Source: Emydura subglobosa (taxonomy: Eukaryota > Chordata > Testudines > Chelidae). From it: a DNA stretch of 64,000 nt. A program made the position numbers and the translations under genes. Location: positions 61,847,079 to 61,911,078 of the forward strand of contig ML679941.1 in the NCBI GenBank assembly GCA_007922225.1, in the 5' to 3' direction. Below the pieces are notes generated by a model. That model made no database searches. It was not told the origin of the DNA and was given only the letters and a program-made list of their open reading frames with translations. Every line of letters begins with the position of its first letter. Positions within the stretch are counted from its first letter, which is position 1. Positions 37,613 to 49,310 of the stretch are shown in pieces.

Positions 37613-38780
37613 GTTTATTTCCTGTGTTGGTATTAATGAGTGATGGGAAAGAAACTGTGAACTGTATTGGTGGATCACTGCATGTGCACAGAATGCATAG
37701 GCGTTAACAGGAGATTGCAGGCGTGCACTTGTGTGCTGATCAAGGTTTTAGGGCCTAAACAATTCTCACTGAAATTGAAACTTCTGTGGGAATTGGTTGG
37801 GTCCTTAGGTGAAGTTCACTCCCATGCAAAGTACAGTGGAACCATACAAAACCCTAGGATCTGGAACTTAAGTGGGGCAGAGGGCTTTGCATAGATGCTC
37901 TGTACCAGGTGAATAATAGGTTTAAAGCATCTAGCGGTTTCACAAACTGTTTTTGTATCTAATTATTTTCTTGTAGTTTTTCATTTTGCATGTTGGCATG
38001 TTTTAAATGAGGAACTTTCCTAGCAAAGATTCTATCATAGAGATAGATTGGGGGAGGGGGAAGTTCAGCACCCCACCCGCAACTTTCCTCTCCTTGAGTG
38101 AGTCCTGGAGTGCTGAGCATATTTGAAATTCTGGCCCATAATTCCTAGGCAGCAGGTAACCTGTAAACTGCAGATTCACCAGAAAATTACAATTAGCAGG
38201 GATCAACGACCTACAGTTTCTCTTTCTGCTTAAAATATCTTCCAACCTAAGCAACCAAATGTAGTTCTCAGCAGGAGAGCTTGTGCTGGCCAAAATAAGA
38301 TTAAAATGTTGCAGTCCTGATTTTAGAACATATGAGGCAACTGCTCTCACACCAACAGGGAGTCTTAAACAGGCCTTGTGGCACAGGGCACAGAGGGAGG
38401 ACTATTGATCTTTTTGCCAAACTGTAAAAAATAAAAAAGTGAGGTACTGAAGACTTTTTAGAGGAAAAGGTCAATCTTAACAAGGTCTACAAGCAATAAC
38501 AGTAGCTAAAAATTAACTGCTTAAATGCCTTTGGATTTAATATATAGAGTAATAGTTTCAGAGGATATTTAAATGTCTTTTAGATAAGAGAATAAAGGTA
38601 GGGGGGGAATACATGATGTCTGATGCAGTATTACTTCCTTTTTAACCAAGTTAAAACCAGAAATAAAGTCAGAAGAGGACAATGAATTTGTCTCATCAGA
38701 ATATTTATCATAAAAAATATATTCTTCACACAGCCATCTAATTAATTGATTTTTCATCAAACCTTTAGCTATGACTGGAG
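37613..38780. other. Intergenic stretch without recognised gene
   Basis: No gene or repeat identified. Confidence 0.5.
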
Positions 38781-39507
38781 CAGTGGTTCCCAACCTTTTT
38801 GGCTCAAGGGCCACAAATATCATTTTTACAATCCTGAAGGGCCACCTCTCTATGAACTCATAAAAATGTGTTGACCTATTCACCATAAAGGACTATACGT
38901 CACTACATATTTAAAGTAACATTTTGATGCTACTGTGCTCATTTTTACATTCATTATTTTACACCTACAAATTACTCACATTATGTCTCACACTCACAGA
39001 CAAAGCAGTAGTGTAGATGAGTAACTGTCACTACACACTGAAGCTCATGACCTGGCAGCTATGTCAAGGAAGGTGGCCTGCTAAGTGCAGGCCAAAACAG
39101 AAGGAAGGCTCCTTTCTGCACCCAAGAGGACAGGAGATCAGTGCTTCCCTGCCTGTTGCAGGAAAACTGCATGCATCCTGTAGCCCTGTGTGCTCCATCT
39201 GGGTCCCTAGGCAGTGGCTCCCTTCTGCAGCCAGGGGGAGGGAAGATCGGTGCTCCCCTCCCTCTGTCTCCAGCAGGGATCCCAGGAGGAGCACTTTGCT
39301 GTGCTCTCTGCTGGAGCCAAGCTGATCTCCTGTCCCCTTTGGTGCAGCAAGGAGCCTGCACCAGTCTTGTAACCCCACAGCAATGTGCTCCACCTGAGTC
39401 TTTAGGCAGTGGCTCCCTTCTGCAGCCAGCGGGAGGGGAGTGGCAGGAGACTTTGAAAGACCCCATGGGCCACTTTTGGCCCCTGGGCCATGGGTAGGGA
39501 ACCACTG
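38781..39507. mobile_element. hAT-type non-autonomous DNA transposon
   Basis: Inverted ends CAGTGGTTCCCAACC and GGTAGGGAACCACTG, with 8-bp flanks GACTGGAG (38773-38780) and AACTAGAG (39508-39515) that match at 6 of 8 positions, as expected for an old hAT target duplication. Length 727 bp. The interior contains two rough copies (about 39100-39250 and 39250-39440) of CCCTAGGCAGTGGCTCCCTT-type text. No transposase frame. Confidence 0.83.
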
Positions 39508-40188
39508 AACTAGAGGATGGTATATTCTGCTCTAGTCATCATGATGTCCTTGCAGTCAATGACACCCCAAGCAGTCGTTGTGAGATAAGTGTGCTGCACG
39601 GTGCATGCTGAATAACACACCTACCAATCTTTGGTATTAAAGAGATTTACATATCTAGTCCATCATGCATGATGCTAAATTTCACTCCTTTGTGGAGGGG
39701 GAAATGTAAATCTCATCAAACCTTTTCTGAACAATTTTTTCAAGGCTTTAGCTTAGCTCAGATTCTCTGCGCTGCAGTATGAGAAGCTCAGTTTGATTCC
39801 AGAGTCTTCCTTTCACTCGCTTGATTAGCAGAGTCTGAGAGTACTACCAAGCTGACACATTTAGATGTAGTGGAGCAAACTGCACCATGCCTTTGTGACT
39901 CATAAATTCATATGCGAATATCATTAACAAGCTGTGGAGTAAATCCTACCCTTTTGCTAGCCACCTTTGTTTTTAACTGCACTTTTTTAATGTGCAAAAT
40001 GAAAAGAGCAAGACGTTTTACAGGTTACACAGCGTTTATTCATGTCAATGATTTCAGTTAAAAATGAGACATTTGTCATGACATTATAGATTTTTATAGT
40101 AGCGTTCACCATAAAGGTCCCACTTCCATATTTCATTTCTCATTTCATAAAGTGAGGTAAACTGAAAAACTGTTGCAGTGAGTACTAT
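39508..40188. other. Intergenic stretch without recognised gene
   Basis: Nothing recognised. Confidence 0.5.
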
Positions 40189-40463
40189 GGGTGTGTCTAC
40201 ACAGCAACTAGACACTCGCGTCTGACCCATGCTAGAAAACTCAGGCTCAGGCTATGGGGCAGTTTTAGCTGTGTACATTTCCAGACCCAGCCTGGAGCCT
40301 GGGCTCTAGGACCCTGTAGGGTGGGAGGGTCCTAGAGCTTAAACTCCAGCCCAAGCCCAGGAGTTTATCCAGTAATGAAAGAGCCCCAAAGCCTGAACCC
40401 CATGAGTCTGAGTCAGCTGAAACAGACCAGCCATGGATTTTTCTTTGTTGTGTAAACATACCC
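40189..40463. mobile_element. Hairpin MITE, copy 2 (275 bp)
   Basis: Ends GGGTGTGTCTACACAGCAAC and TTGTTGTGTAAACATACCC are inverted, with TAT on both sides (40186-40188, 40464-40466). Interior text (CTCAGGCTCAGGCTATGGGG, CCTGGAGCCTGGGCTCTAGG) matches the 22.6-kb copy and length agrees within 2 bp. Confidence 0.75.
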
Positions 40464-40924
40464 TATGAGCCCAGGGGCGGGGTCACGAATACTATAGTAC
40501 ATACCCCATACTTAACTTAGAACCCTAACACTGCCAAACTATAAAATTGCCTCTTTAATTGCAGGGGGAATGTGAAGCATGATCTAGGTGAATGCTACAT
40601 GATTGATTGGTTCAGCGAAATAGGGAGCCTTTAAAAATGGTAATCTATTTGTATTTGACTAGAAATACAAAATAATACTAGGCAGTTTGTCAGAAAGACT
40701 GATTTGTCAGAAGTGGACTTCATGTCTAGTGTGGGCTTTGGTACTGATTTATGGGATGAACTCAACGCCCACTGGTTAATAGCAGTGACATTGATTAGTG
40801 CCAGGGATTAACACCAGTCCCTGCAGTACTCTGAGAGTGAGATTGGCATGGTAAGAAAAATAAAATGTTTTTTTAACCATTTTGTGCTCTTTCAAAGACG
40901 TTCATTGATGGGCCATCATTAAAC

Positions 40925-42745
40925 ATCAGAACGGCCATACTGGGTCAGACCAATGGTCCATCTAGCCCAGTGTCCTGTCTCCTGACAGTGGCCAGTGCCA
41001 GGTGCTTCAGAGGGAATTAACAGAACAGGTAAACATCAAATGATCCATCCCATCAGCTATTCCCAGCCTCTGGCAAACAGCAATCCATGCCCATCCTGGC
41101 TAATAGCCATTGATAGACCTATCCTCTATCAACTTATCTAGTTCTTTTTTGAACCTCTGTTATAGTCTTGGCCTTTACAACATCCTCTGGCAAGGAGTTT
41201 CACTGTGCATTGTGTGAAGAAATATTTCCTTTTGTTCCTTTTAAACCTGCTGCCTATTAATTTCATTTGGTGACCCCTAGTTTTTTGTTATCAGAAGGAA
41301 TAAATAACACTTCCTAATTTAATTTCTCCACGTCAGTCATGATTTTATAGACTTCTACGAGATCCCCCCTTTAGTCGCCTCTTTTCCAAGCTGAAAAATC
41401 CCAGTCTTTTTAATCTTTCCTCATATGGAAGCTGTTCCATAACCTGTCATTTTCATTGCCCTTCTCTGTACCTTTTCCAATTCTAATTTTTTTTTTTTTT
41501 TTTTTGAGATAAGGTGGCCAGAACTGCATGCAGTATTCGATGTGTGGATGTACCCTGGATTTAGATAGTGGCATTATGATGTTTTCTGTCTTCTTCTCTG
41601 TCTCTTTCCCAATGGTCCCTAACATTCTGTTAGCTTTTTGACTGCCACTGAACATTGAGTGGATGTTTTCAGAGAACTATCCACAATGACTCCAAGATCT
41701 CTTTCTTCAGTGGTAAATAGCTAATTTAGACCCCATCACTTTATATGAATAGTTGGGATTACATATTCCAATGTGCATTACTTTGCATTTATCAACATTG
41801 AATTTCACTGCCATTTTTTTGGTCAGTACCTCAGTTTTGTGAGATCCCTTTGTAACTCTTTGCAGTCTGCTTTGGATTTAACTATCTTGAGTTGATTTGT
41901 ATCATCTGCAAATTTTGCCACCTAACTGTTTACTTCTTTTTCCAGATCATTTACGAATATGTTGAACAGTAAAGGTTGTATGGTAGGTTACATGCCACAG
42001 TTAGTAGTTCTGCAATTTCACATTTGAGTTCCTTCAGAATCTTGGATGGATACCATCTGGTCCTGGTGACTTATTACTGTTTAATTTATCAATTTGTTCC
42101 AAAACCTCCTCTAATGACCCCTCAGTCTGGGACAGTTCCTCAAATTTGTCACCTAAATAGAAAGGCTCAGGTTTAGGAATCTCCCTCACATCCTCAGCTG
42201 TGAAGACCAATGCAAAGAATTCATTTAGTTTCTCCGCAATGGCCTTATCTTCCTCGAGTGCTTCTTTAGCATCTTGATTGTCCACTGATTGGCCCCACTG
42301 GTTGTTTAGCCGGCTTCCTGCTTCTGTTGTACTTAAAACTTTTTTGCTGTTTCTTTTTGAGTCTTTGACTAGTTCGTCTTCAAATTCTGTTTTGGCCTTC
42401 CTAATTATATTTTTACACTTCACTTGCCACAGTTTATGCTCCTTTCTATTTTCCTCAATAGGATTTAACTTGCACTTTTTAAAGGATGCCTTTTTGCCTC
42501 TAACTGCTTCTTTTACTTTGTTGTTAAGCCACAGTAGCATTTTTTTTGGTCCTCTTACTATGTTTTTTTAATTTGGGGTATACATTAAATTGAACCTCTA
42601 TTATGGTATCTTTAAAAAGTTTCTGATGCAGCTTGCAGGGATGTCACTTTTGACACTGTACCTTTTAATTTCTGTTTATGTAAGTTCCTTATTATTGTGT
42701 AGTTCCCTTTTCTGAAATTAAAGAATCCAGATTCCTGGACTGTTT
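40925..42745 (-). mobile_element. CR1 LINE (minus), linker/RT start to 3' end
   Basis: Read on the minus strand, 42540-42034 encodes a long CR1 ORF2 stretch: WLNNKVKEAVRGKKASFKKC, then KCKNIIRKAKTEFEDELV, then LNSNKSPGPDGIHPRF, the RT entry motif. Lower coordinates encode YLKK... FWPP and finish with the 3' end seen on the plus strand as CATACTGGGTCAGACCAATG at about 40932-40951. A deletion removes most of the RT palm, between about 41990 and 42030, where the text jumps towards the FADD region (about 41935-41900). Inactive. Confidence 0.86.
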
Positions 42746-43485
42746 CAATATGTTCAATCTGTTAAACACTATGAATAAGTGTCAGAAATATATTCCTCTT
42801 CATGGCAAATCCAAGGATAACTTGGTGAATCTGAGACAATGTGAAATGAAGCATTTCTGAGTCAAATATCATAGTTAATATTGACTTAATAGAGAAACAC
42901 TGAGCAGTTAATGGAAAAATATAACCATGAAAGTACAGCTGCTCTTTTGTCCTGGAGTGATGGATTCCATGACTTTCAAGTCATGATTTTGATTCATAAT
43001 CACGATTTTGATATTTTGGGATTTTCCTGTGTAGATGGTTGGCTGGCTGGGAAGGTGAACAATTGAATCAATTTAATTCAGAACACTGAGCCACCAATTT
43101 AAAATCTAAGCAATACAGGAGCAAACTGCAAGCAGCAGCTCACCAAAAATATGGTTGTGCCACTGCTGCGCCCCCTTCCCAAACTAAACAAACCACCAAA
43201 TTAAATTCCTCTGGGGCGATAAGGGTTTTTTCCTTCACCAATTTTAAAAACAACAAAATCATGTGGAGAGTGTGATTGTGTACACAACAACTGCCTGTAA
43301 CAATGTAATTACTTATGTGCAACCTCTTTGCAGAAGTTATTTTTACTGAACGCTAGATTCTGCTACCCTTACTCAGGTTGAGTAGTACTTTCCTCCCTGG
43401 AAACAGTACGTGTTGTCCCTGGAGGCCTGTATGATAGTGGTCAGGCAACTTAAAATGTACTGAGCCTCCAACATAGCAGGCATCT
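42746..43485. other. Intergenic stretch without recognised gene
   Basis: Nothing supported. Confidence 0.45.
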
Positions 43486-43544
43486 GGGGGCAGGGCTTCT
43501 CAGGCCCAAAGTTGTTCTTGCACCTTTATCTCCCCAAGATGAAG

Positions 43545-43852
43545 TGATACAGGCTGAAAGGTGTAGCAAATGCCATTTTTTCTTGAGATCCCCTTGTCAG
43601 AAGGATCTACCAATAGCCCTTGGTCAGATCCAGAGTGGGGATGTATTTTGTGACCCCCAATCACTCCAATAATATGTCGACTTGGAGCATGCAATATGTG
43701 TCAAATGGGGATATTGCATTCCCCTTCCTAAAGTGGATACAAAACTGAGTCATCTCGTCTGTCTTGGACACCAGGACAATGGGTCTCCTCCACCTGCTGT
43801 GAGATTCCTCTACCATCCTGAGGATCAACAAAACCTGTAGCACCGGATGCAT
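43545..43852 (-). pseudogene. Ty3/gypsy reverse transcriptase start, truncated
   Basis: 43852-43661 reads VEESHSRWRRPIVLVSKTDE, then FCIHFRKGNAISPFDTY, the first RT motifs. After a frameshift, TLDLTKGYW and MAFATPF follow (about 43655-43560). The YxDD box, RNase H and all downstream parts are absent. Confidence 0.75.
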
Positions 43853-44128
43853 GGTGTATTGCCTGGGCAGGAGATGGTGGCTTTCATGGACATTGCTCCA
43901 GGGCTCTATTGTAGTGACAAATGAGCCATGTTTTTTCGGGTCATGATGAGAACGTGAAAGGGAAAGTCTGGATTGTTTGCAACATCTGACCCTGTTGGGA
44001 CAGCTGTATATGTTCCCCCAAGGGAGTCCTATCTGTGTCCTGGGATAATGGAGCCTAGGGGCCTAGTTCTGGATGGGGGATGGGCAGGTAAGGGTATTAT
44101 GAACAAGCTGTCACAGTCCCACCAGGAC

Positions 44129-44311
44129 TTAAGAAGGTTTTATGTGATAAATCTGGCTCTCCTTCCTCTTCCTGGGATGTTGAATCTCATAATCCACTGC
44201 TCTGACACAACGTACCTCAATGTGCCCTTGCCATCTAGCCATTAACTTTGACTCCAAGGTGGGCACTAGCAGAAGTACTCTGGAATTCACATAGGTGGGC
44301 ACCCTTGTCAT
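44129..44311 (-). pseudogene. Integrase C-terminal GPY/F-like module
   Basis: The frame VLLLVPTLESKLMARWQG-HIEV then DYEIQHPRKRKESQIYHIK resembles the GPY/F module of gypsy integrases, with GPY changed to GHI. It directly follows the integrase core and precedes RT, supporting the integrase-before-RT order. Confidence 0.6.
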
Positions 44312-45212
44312 AGGCTTGCTTGTGATATTCTTGGGCCCTTAAGAGGTTTTCTTTTGCAAAAGCTCCTAGTGTCTTCAGGTTCTCTCATAGCTGAAGAACA
44401 TACTTTACTACCTTGGTGCCTCTGGGCTCTTGCTCCTCCAGGTTTCCGCATTAGATCTAGGATCCCCTGGGGTTGCCTCCCATACAACAACTTGAAGGGT
44501 GAGAACCCTGTTGAGGCCTGGAAAACCTTGCTTACTACAAATAGGAGGGGCAGTAACAACCCATTCCAGTGGTGAGGGTCTTCAGCCAGAAACTTTCTCA
44601 GCATCCCCTTCAGGGTCCTATTGAAGGATTTGACTAGCACATCCAGTTGTGGTGGTAGACAGAGATGCTCAGATATTTGATTTTCAGCAGCTCACACAAA
44701 TGTTCATCAGTTGTGACATGAAGTTCATCCCTTGGTCTGTTATTATTTCCTTGGGGAATCCCCACCCTCGTGAAGACCGTCATGACTTCTGTAGCTCTGG
44801 TTGCTGCTTTGGTTGTATGAGGTGGAGTAGCCTTGGGATACTTTGTTGCATAATTTATGATCACCAGTATGCGTTGGTGTCCATTTGTGCTATTCCCTAA
44901 CAGTCCTATCAAATCTGTACCTGTTCTCTCAAAGGGGGTGTCTACTATCATCATGGGTATGGGGGGAGCCCTTGGAGTGTTCTTGGGTTCTTTCAACTGA
45001 CACACCAGGCAGGATATGCAGTAATCCCTTACCTTCTTGTAGATTCCTGGCCAATAGAACTGGCTGGTTTTTTCCCTCCCCAGGTGGCTGGCACATGGTA
45101 CTGAGTGTGTGAACTGGAATAACTTCTTCCGAAAGGGCCGGGATACCAGGAGTTGGGCCTGGATTTTGTTGGTTACCCCGTACCAACCAGTAGAGGCATT
45201 CCTCTCTCCCAA
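44308..45212 (-). pseudogene. Ty3/gypsy integrase remnant
   Basis: 45212-44634 (192 codons) contains the zinc-binding part (H...H then CISCLVCQ; FYWPGIYKKVRDYC) and the first core motif (FERTGTDLIG). 44640-44308 continues with SFNRTLKGML, HWNGLLLPLLF and GFSPFKLLYGRQP. The third catalytic residue, normally Glu in a VERFNR-type motif, reads VKSFNR here, and the second motif is degraded (RPRDELHVT). Integrase would insert cDNA into the host genome; this copy cannot. Confidence 0.82.
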
Positions 45213-45339
45213 CTCAAAGCATGGCCATTGTCTTACCCTGTGTAGGTTGACTACCTCCCCTTGACAGCGGACATATGTTTATATGCCCGGCTCAGGGTGA
45301 GATCTCTCTTCTCTTCCCCTATGAAAAGAGAGTCTTGGT

Positions 45340-45528
45340 CTAGTTTCTTCCTGTCAGCTGTATCTCCTTTGTGGGGTACAGGTGCACATCCTCGTGTATA
45401 CACTGTAGGAAGATCATGGTGGATGGCGTCTCATGGTCCTCAACCATCTTTTCCTTCAGGAGAGTCTGGCAGCATCCTGAAGCTATTAAGCCCATCACTT
45501 CGGTTCCATAGACCCTCACCAAGATCAC
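45340..45528 (-). pseudogene. Aspartic protease remnant
   Basis: The frame VRVYGTEVMGLIASGCCQTLL corresponds to the retropepsin active-site region. The catalytic Asp of the D-S/T-G box is replaced (IASG), followed by IFLQCIHEDVHLYPTKEIQL as in vertebrate gypsy proteases. Non-functional. Confidence 0.62.
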
Positions 45529-45746
45529 TATCTTGGCTGCTGTGTGTGGACTCTAGGGATAGCTTGCCTATAACAGGCTTGCCCATAACAACAATCTATA
45601 AAGGGGCAGTTGCATTGAAAACAGCCAGGCTGCCCACACTCAAAGCAATTGCCTGCTGGTGGGGCCACCATCTGCCCCCCACCCCTGGTCTGGGTTACCA
45701 TGGCCAGAACAGCCTTAGCTTCCATATTCCCTGGCTCATTAGGCAT
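45528..45746 (-). pseudogene. Gag nucleocapsid zinc-knuckle remnant
   Basis: CFECGQPGCFQCNC keeps the CX2CX4-X4C spacing of a retroviral-type zinc knuckle, but the expected histidine is cysteine. Nucleocapsid normally binds RNA genome. It sits just before the protease remnant. Confidence 0.65.
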
Positions 45747-46382
45747 CTGTCTCCTGGGGCACTCGTGTTCAGCCTCATAGCCTCTGCCTTGAAAGGGACT
45801 CAGACCTCACCCCACCTGATGGTCTCCTCCTGTGTCCTATTCTCTCCATCATGCTCGGCCCTCCAAATTTAGTGACCACCTAACTTCAGGGCCTCCACCT
45901 TTGGAGGCTTGGGGGATTCCACGAGGCCCACCACCTCTACAATATGCCAGGTCAATGTCTCCACATCCACTCCCATCCCCCAATTGGGAGAGGTTGGATA
46001 AATTGCTCAGGGGCAATAACCTCTTCCACCTGCACCCCAGTACACCCTTCTGGGGTTAGCCAGCTCCAGCTATGATCCTTGAGGCACTGGGCACTACTTT
46101 AGGGTGGTCCCCTAGCAGGTATTTTTCTCTCCAGAAACATTGGTGGTATGTCTCCGGGGAGATACTGAAACAGTTCAAGGTGGCTGGATCTTAGCGCTGT
46201 GTAGGCTGCCTGGGCCTGCCCTGCAGACATGGGACAAAAATGTGGCCCAATTATCTGGCAGCAACAGTGGCCACACATTCAAATGTCACCAGGAAGGATT
46301 TGGTGTCATCCCCATGGCCCATCTTGGTCTGCTTGACTGGGATCCGTGGTATCAGAATCACCCCAGAGGACCAGGTCCTGGG

Positions 46383-46661
46383 TTAGCAGTGGTGCCTGGA
46401 AGTTGCAGGAGCACTGCCATCTGCTGGACCAGGATTTGACGTTGGTGTTGAACAGTCAGCTTCTGGCTGAGTTGCTGCTGCTGAGCTGAATTGCAGCTGC
46501 TGCAATAATTGATTCTGGATTGCCTGTTGCTGCTGGCTCTCCACCACCCACTTCAGCAACTTCTCCACATCCATGCCTCTGTAAGGCAGGTGTCCACTAC
46601 CTGCAGTTTGGCTAACAGTCTCCCCCACGTCTTTTCCTACCACTCTGTCCCCCTGGGGCAT
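46383..46661 (-). pseudogene. Ty3/gypsy Gag N-terminus remnant
   Basis: The 92-codon frame contains MDVEKLLKWVVESQQQQ and IQNQLLQQLQ, a glutamine-rich helical start typical of this family's Gag. It lies upstream of the zinc-knuckle and protease remnants on the same strand. The Gag middle (about 46380-45760) is not open in one frame. Confidence 0.65.
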
Positions 46662-46861
46662 CTCATGCCTTTCTCAGTAAGCTAGGGAGTCTGGCTTCAT
46701 GCAGCAGACCTTTGCCTGGGAATGCCTTCCTGGTGTAGTCTCTCTCTAGCAGGGAGCTCAGATTTGCCTCTCTCCGCCCACTACAGAGCTGTGCTGAAGG
46801 CCATAAGGAGGTGAAGCTTCCTGGGCCCAGAGTTGCTCCTGCATCCTTCTCTCTCCAGTGT

Positions 46862-49156
46862 GGAGTTCATCCGACCCCCTCACGGTGCAGGGGCATCTAG
46901 TGAGTAAAGAATTACTTAGTTGGCATTATGTTACTTACTTATTTATCAGGAGTTTCCAGGAGATGACCTGCTCCTTCCTGACCTGGAGATCCCAATCTGA
47001 GAGGCACACCCATAGAAGAGCATGGTAGAGAAGGTAGGTGCCTTGGAGTAGATTTCCCCCCTCTTCTCATTGTCTTCCCACCATTAGAACTGAAACCCAT
47101 CCATGCTTGAAAGTGAAGGGAATGATCCATCTCAATAAGGGTCCTATTGTGCCAGGGTTGCACAAGGGGAAGAAGGCATAAGGTGCCTTCTCAACACCCT
47201 ATACTGGTTTGCAGTGGCTAGCCAGTCTCAGTTCTTAGATTTCTCCAATGCTTGTGCTCAAGAAGCATAACACTAAGTTACAATGTCATTTTCTCACTGG
47301 ATGTGGATGATCCTGCTCTAATGTGCCTGCCCACAGAGGAATTCTAGCTGAATCACCCAGAATGCTTTCAGAGATTTCCAATGCTATGTGGCCCCCACGT
47401 GGCCATTCCTACCAATGTGGGCTGTGAGATAAAAGACACAAAACAACACTCCAACAATAATCTGAAAGAGCAATGAACTACAGCTAAAGTAATTTAAGTT
47501 TTTCAAAGACTCCACAAATAATTGATTTATTATTAAATCTTGCAGTTTCTAGAAACCACTTTACTGGATGCTGCCAAAGATGGGATACTGGATGAGAGGG
47601 ACCTCTGATCTGAACTGGTATGGAATTTCCATGATAGTCCAAAGTTCTATCAAAAGTGTGAACTTGAAATGGAGAGTTAGTGGATCATGGGCACATCTCT
47701 AATTCTGCTCTGGGAGTCTGGAGCTCTGCGGACTGATTCTTTTGCAACCGAATGACAAGGACACATCTAAAAGACAAATTGGATGAGAAACACACAGTTG
47801 GCTCTAGAAATAGCATCAGTACAGAATTTCAAATGAGGTCCACATGCTCACTCACAGCAATCAAGTGAAAGCAATGAAAGTGACTCAACAGGAAGTGAAA
47901 AGTAAGAAAATATAGATAGCACTTTCTGATGTCACCTCAGGCTATTCTTAAAAGCAGCCAAAGCACCCTAGATATCTTTTTTTTTTTTGCCCAAGAGCAA
48001 AATATTCTGCATTCTACAGTACAAAACATGCTAGCTAAATGATGAAGCACAAAAGATGATATTCTTGCCCAAAGATGTTAAAAAATGGAGCCAAAATTAA
48101 GTGTTGAATCATTTGGAATAAACTTACATGTTACTAAGTAACAAGGTGTGAGAGCTCTTCTAAATGCATTCAGTATGATATGATGACCCAGTTGTGACAG
48201 TCAGATCACACAGCTGGAAGAGAGTGGAGGAAGGCAGGTATGTCAGCCATTTAGAATGATAAAGGCTCTTTTCCCCATGAGCTGATTCCCCATGAGCTGA
48301 AAAGAGGTTACCTCAGGTCAACTAGGGACACCTAGTCCGATTAAAGGCTGCCTGTAACCTTCAAACCGCCCCCCCCACACACACACTTCTGACGAGAGAG
48401 AAGGAGGTGAGGTGAAGCTGCAGCAGGCTAGTGGTAGCAGGGAGAAAAGTCTTTTGGCTAGAAGGCTGCCTGCTCTCCTCCATATTAAAGAAGCAGTCGA
48501 ACTAACTGCCTGTTTGGGGAAGGACTGAAACCCTGAACCCAGCATAACAAGGCAACAGCCCCAGAGAGGGGGCAGGGAGAGGTGTGTTCACTTTTTGGGC
48601 TATGAATTTGTTTCTTTGGTTTGACTGAAGAGTGCTGCTTGAGCCTACCCTGAGGTCTACCTTGTATAATAGTGAAAAATAATTCCTGAGTGCGGAAACA
48701 GAGCCTAGTCAGGCGAAAGAGGTGCCTTGCCACACAGTTTAGTTATCATTAGTAAAATTCTGGCTACCGGATGCTGCAGAAGCTAGAGGCAATTTAAAGA
48801 GAAGAGGAAAGACCCGTCCACAATGAATTATAATAACTCAGTATAGCAGTCCAAATTGGACAAGAGTGAGTCTTCATATTAAGCACTGGCTGTTGTCTGA
48901 AAATTTTCCAAAGATTACAACAGGAAGCTTTACTGGTAGCAACAAAATTGTGAAATTGCCACGACTTTTTAACCATCCCTCATTGAGGACATACTTCATT
49001 TTATGCATTCCACATGCATCTGGTGCCCCAAAATGAAGTCATAAAACTGAGGTGTATGGAAAATTATTCACTTTAAAGGAATGACTCACATAGCATTTTA
49101 AGTTTCCTGTATAAATAATTTTGTTGTGGCCCTCATTTTGTGCCTCTGTCACATTT
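46862..49156. other. Intergenic stretch without recognised gene
   Basis: A C-run plus (CA)n is at about 48367-48387. Nothing else recognised. Confidence 0.5.
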
Positions 49157-49310
49157 GGTGTGTCTACACAGCAAAGAAAAACCCATGGCTGGCCCATGCC
49201 AGCACACTCAGGCTTGCAGGGCTCAGAGTGTGGGGTAGTTTCATTGCTATATAGACTTCTGGGCTCATTCTGAAGCCTGAACTCTGGGATTGGAGGGTCA
49301 CAGTGAAGCT
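49157..49310. mobile_element. Hairpin MITE, truncated copy (left half)
   Basis: Starts GGTGTGTCTACACAGCAAAG and continues with AAAAACCCATGGCTGGCCCA, the left arm of the same family as 22623-22895. The right inverted end is absent. Confidence 0.6.

Larger units (their letters stand above)
43490..46860 (-). mobile_element. Decayed Ty3/gypsy retrotransposon with Gmr1-like order (integrase before RT)
   Basis: On the minus strand, from high to low coordinates, I read Gag, a zinc knuckle, protease, integrase, a GPY/F-like tail and then the start of reverse transcriptase. That integrase-first order is established for the deuterostome Gmr1 group of Ty3/gypsy elements, unlike ordinary gypsy. RT stops soon after motif 3 (about 43545). 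A 38-bp segment near that end (43496-43533) matches 46816-46853 at about three quarters of positions, which suggests that remnants of terminal or leader sequence bound both ends. Many stops and frameshifts; no intact gene remains. The outer edges are approximate. Confidence 0.78.

Noticed and set aside
39017..39505. Opposing frames of 102-148 codons
   Set aside because: They lie inside the hAT element and read its internal duplicated segment.
45261..45872. 203-codon plus-strand open frame
   Set aside because: Antisense shadow of the gypsy protease/nucleocapsid region on the minus strand.
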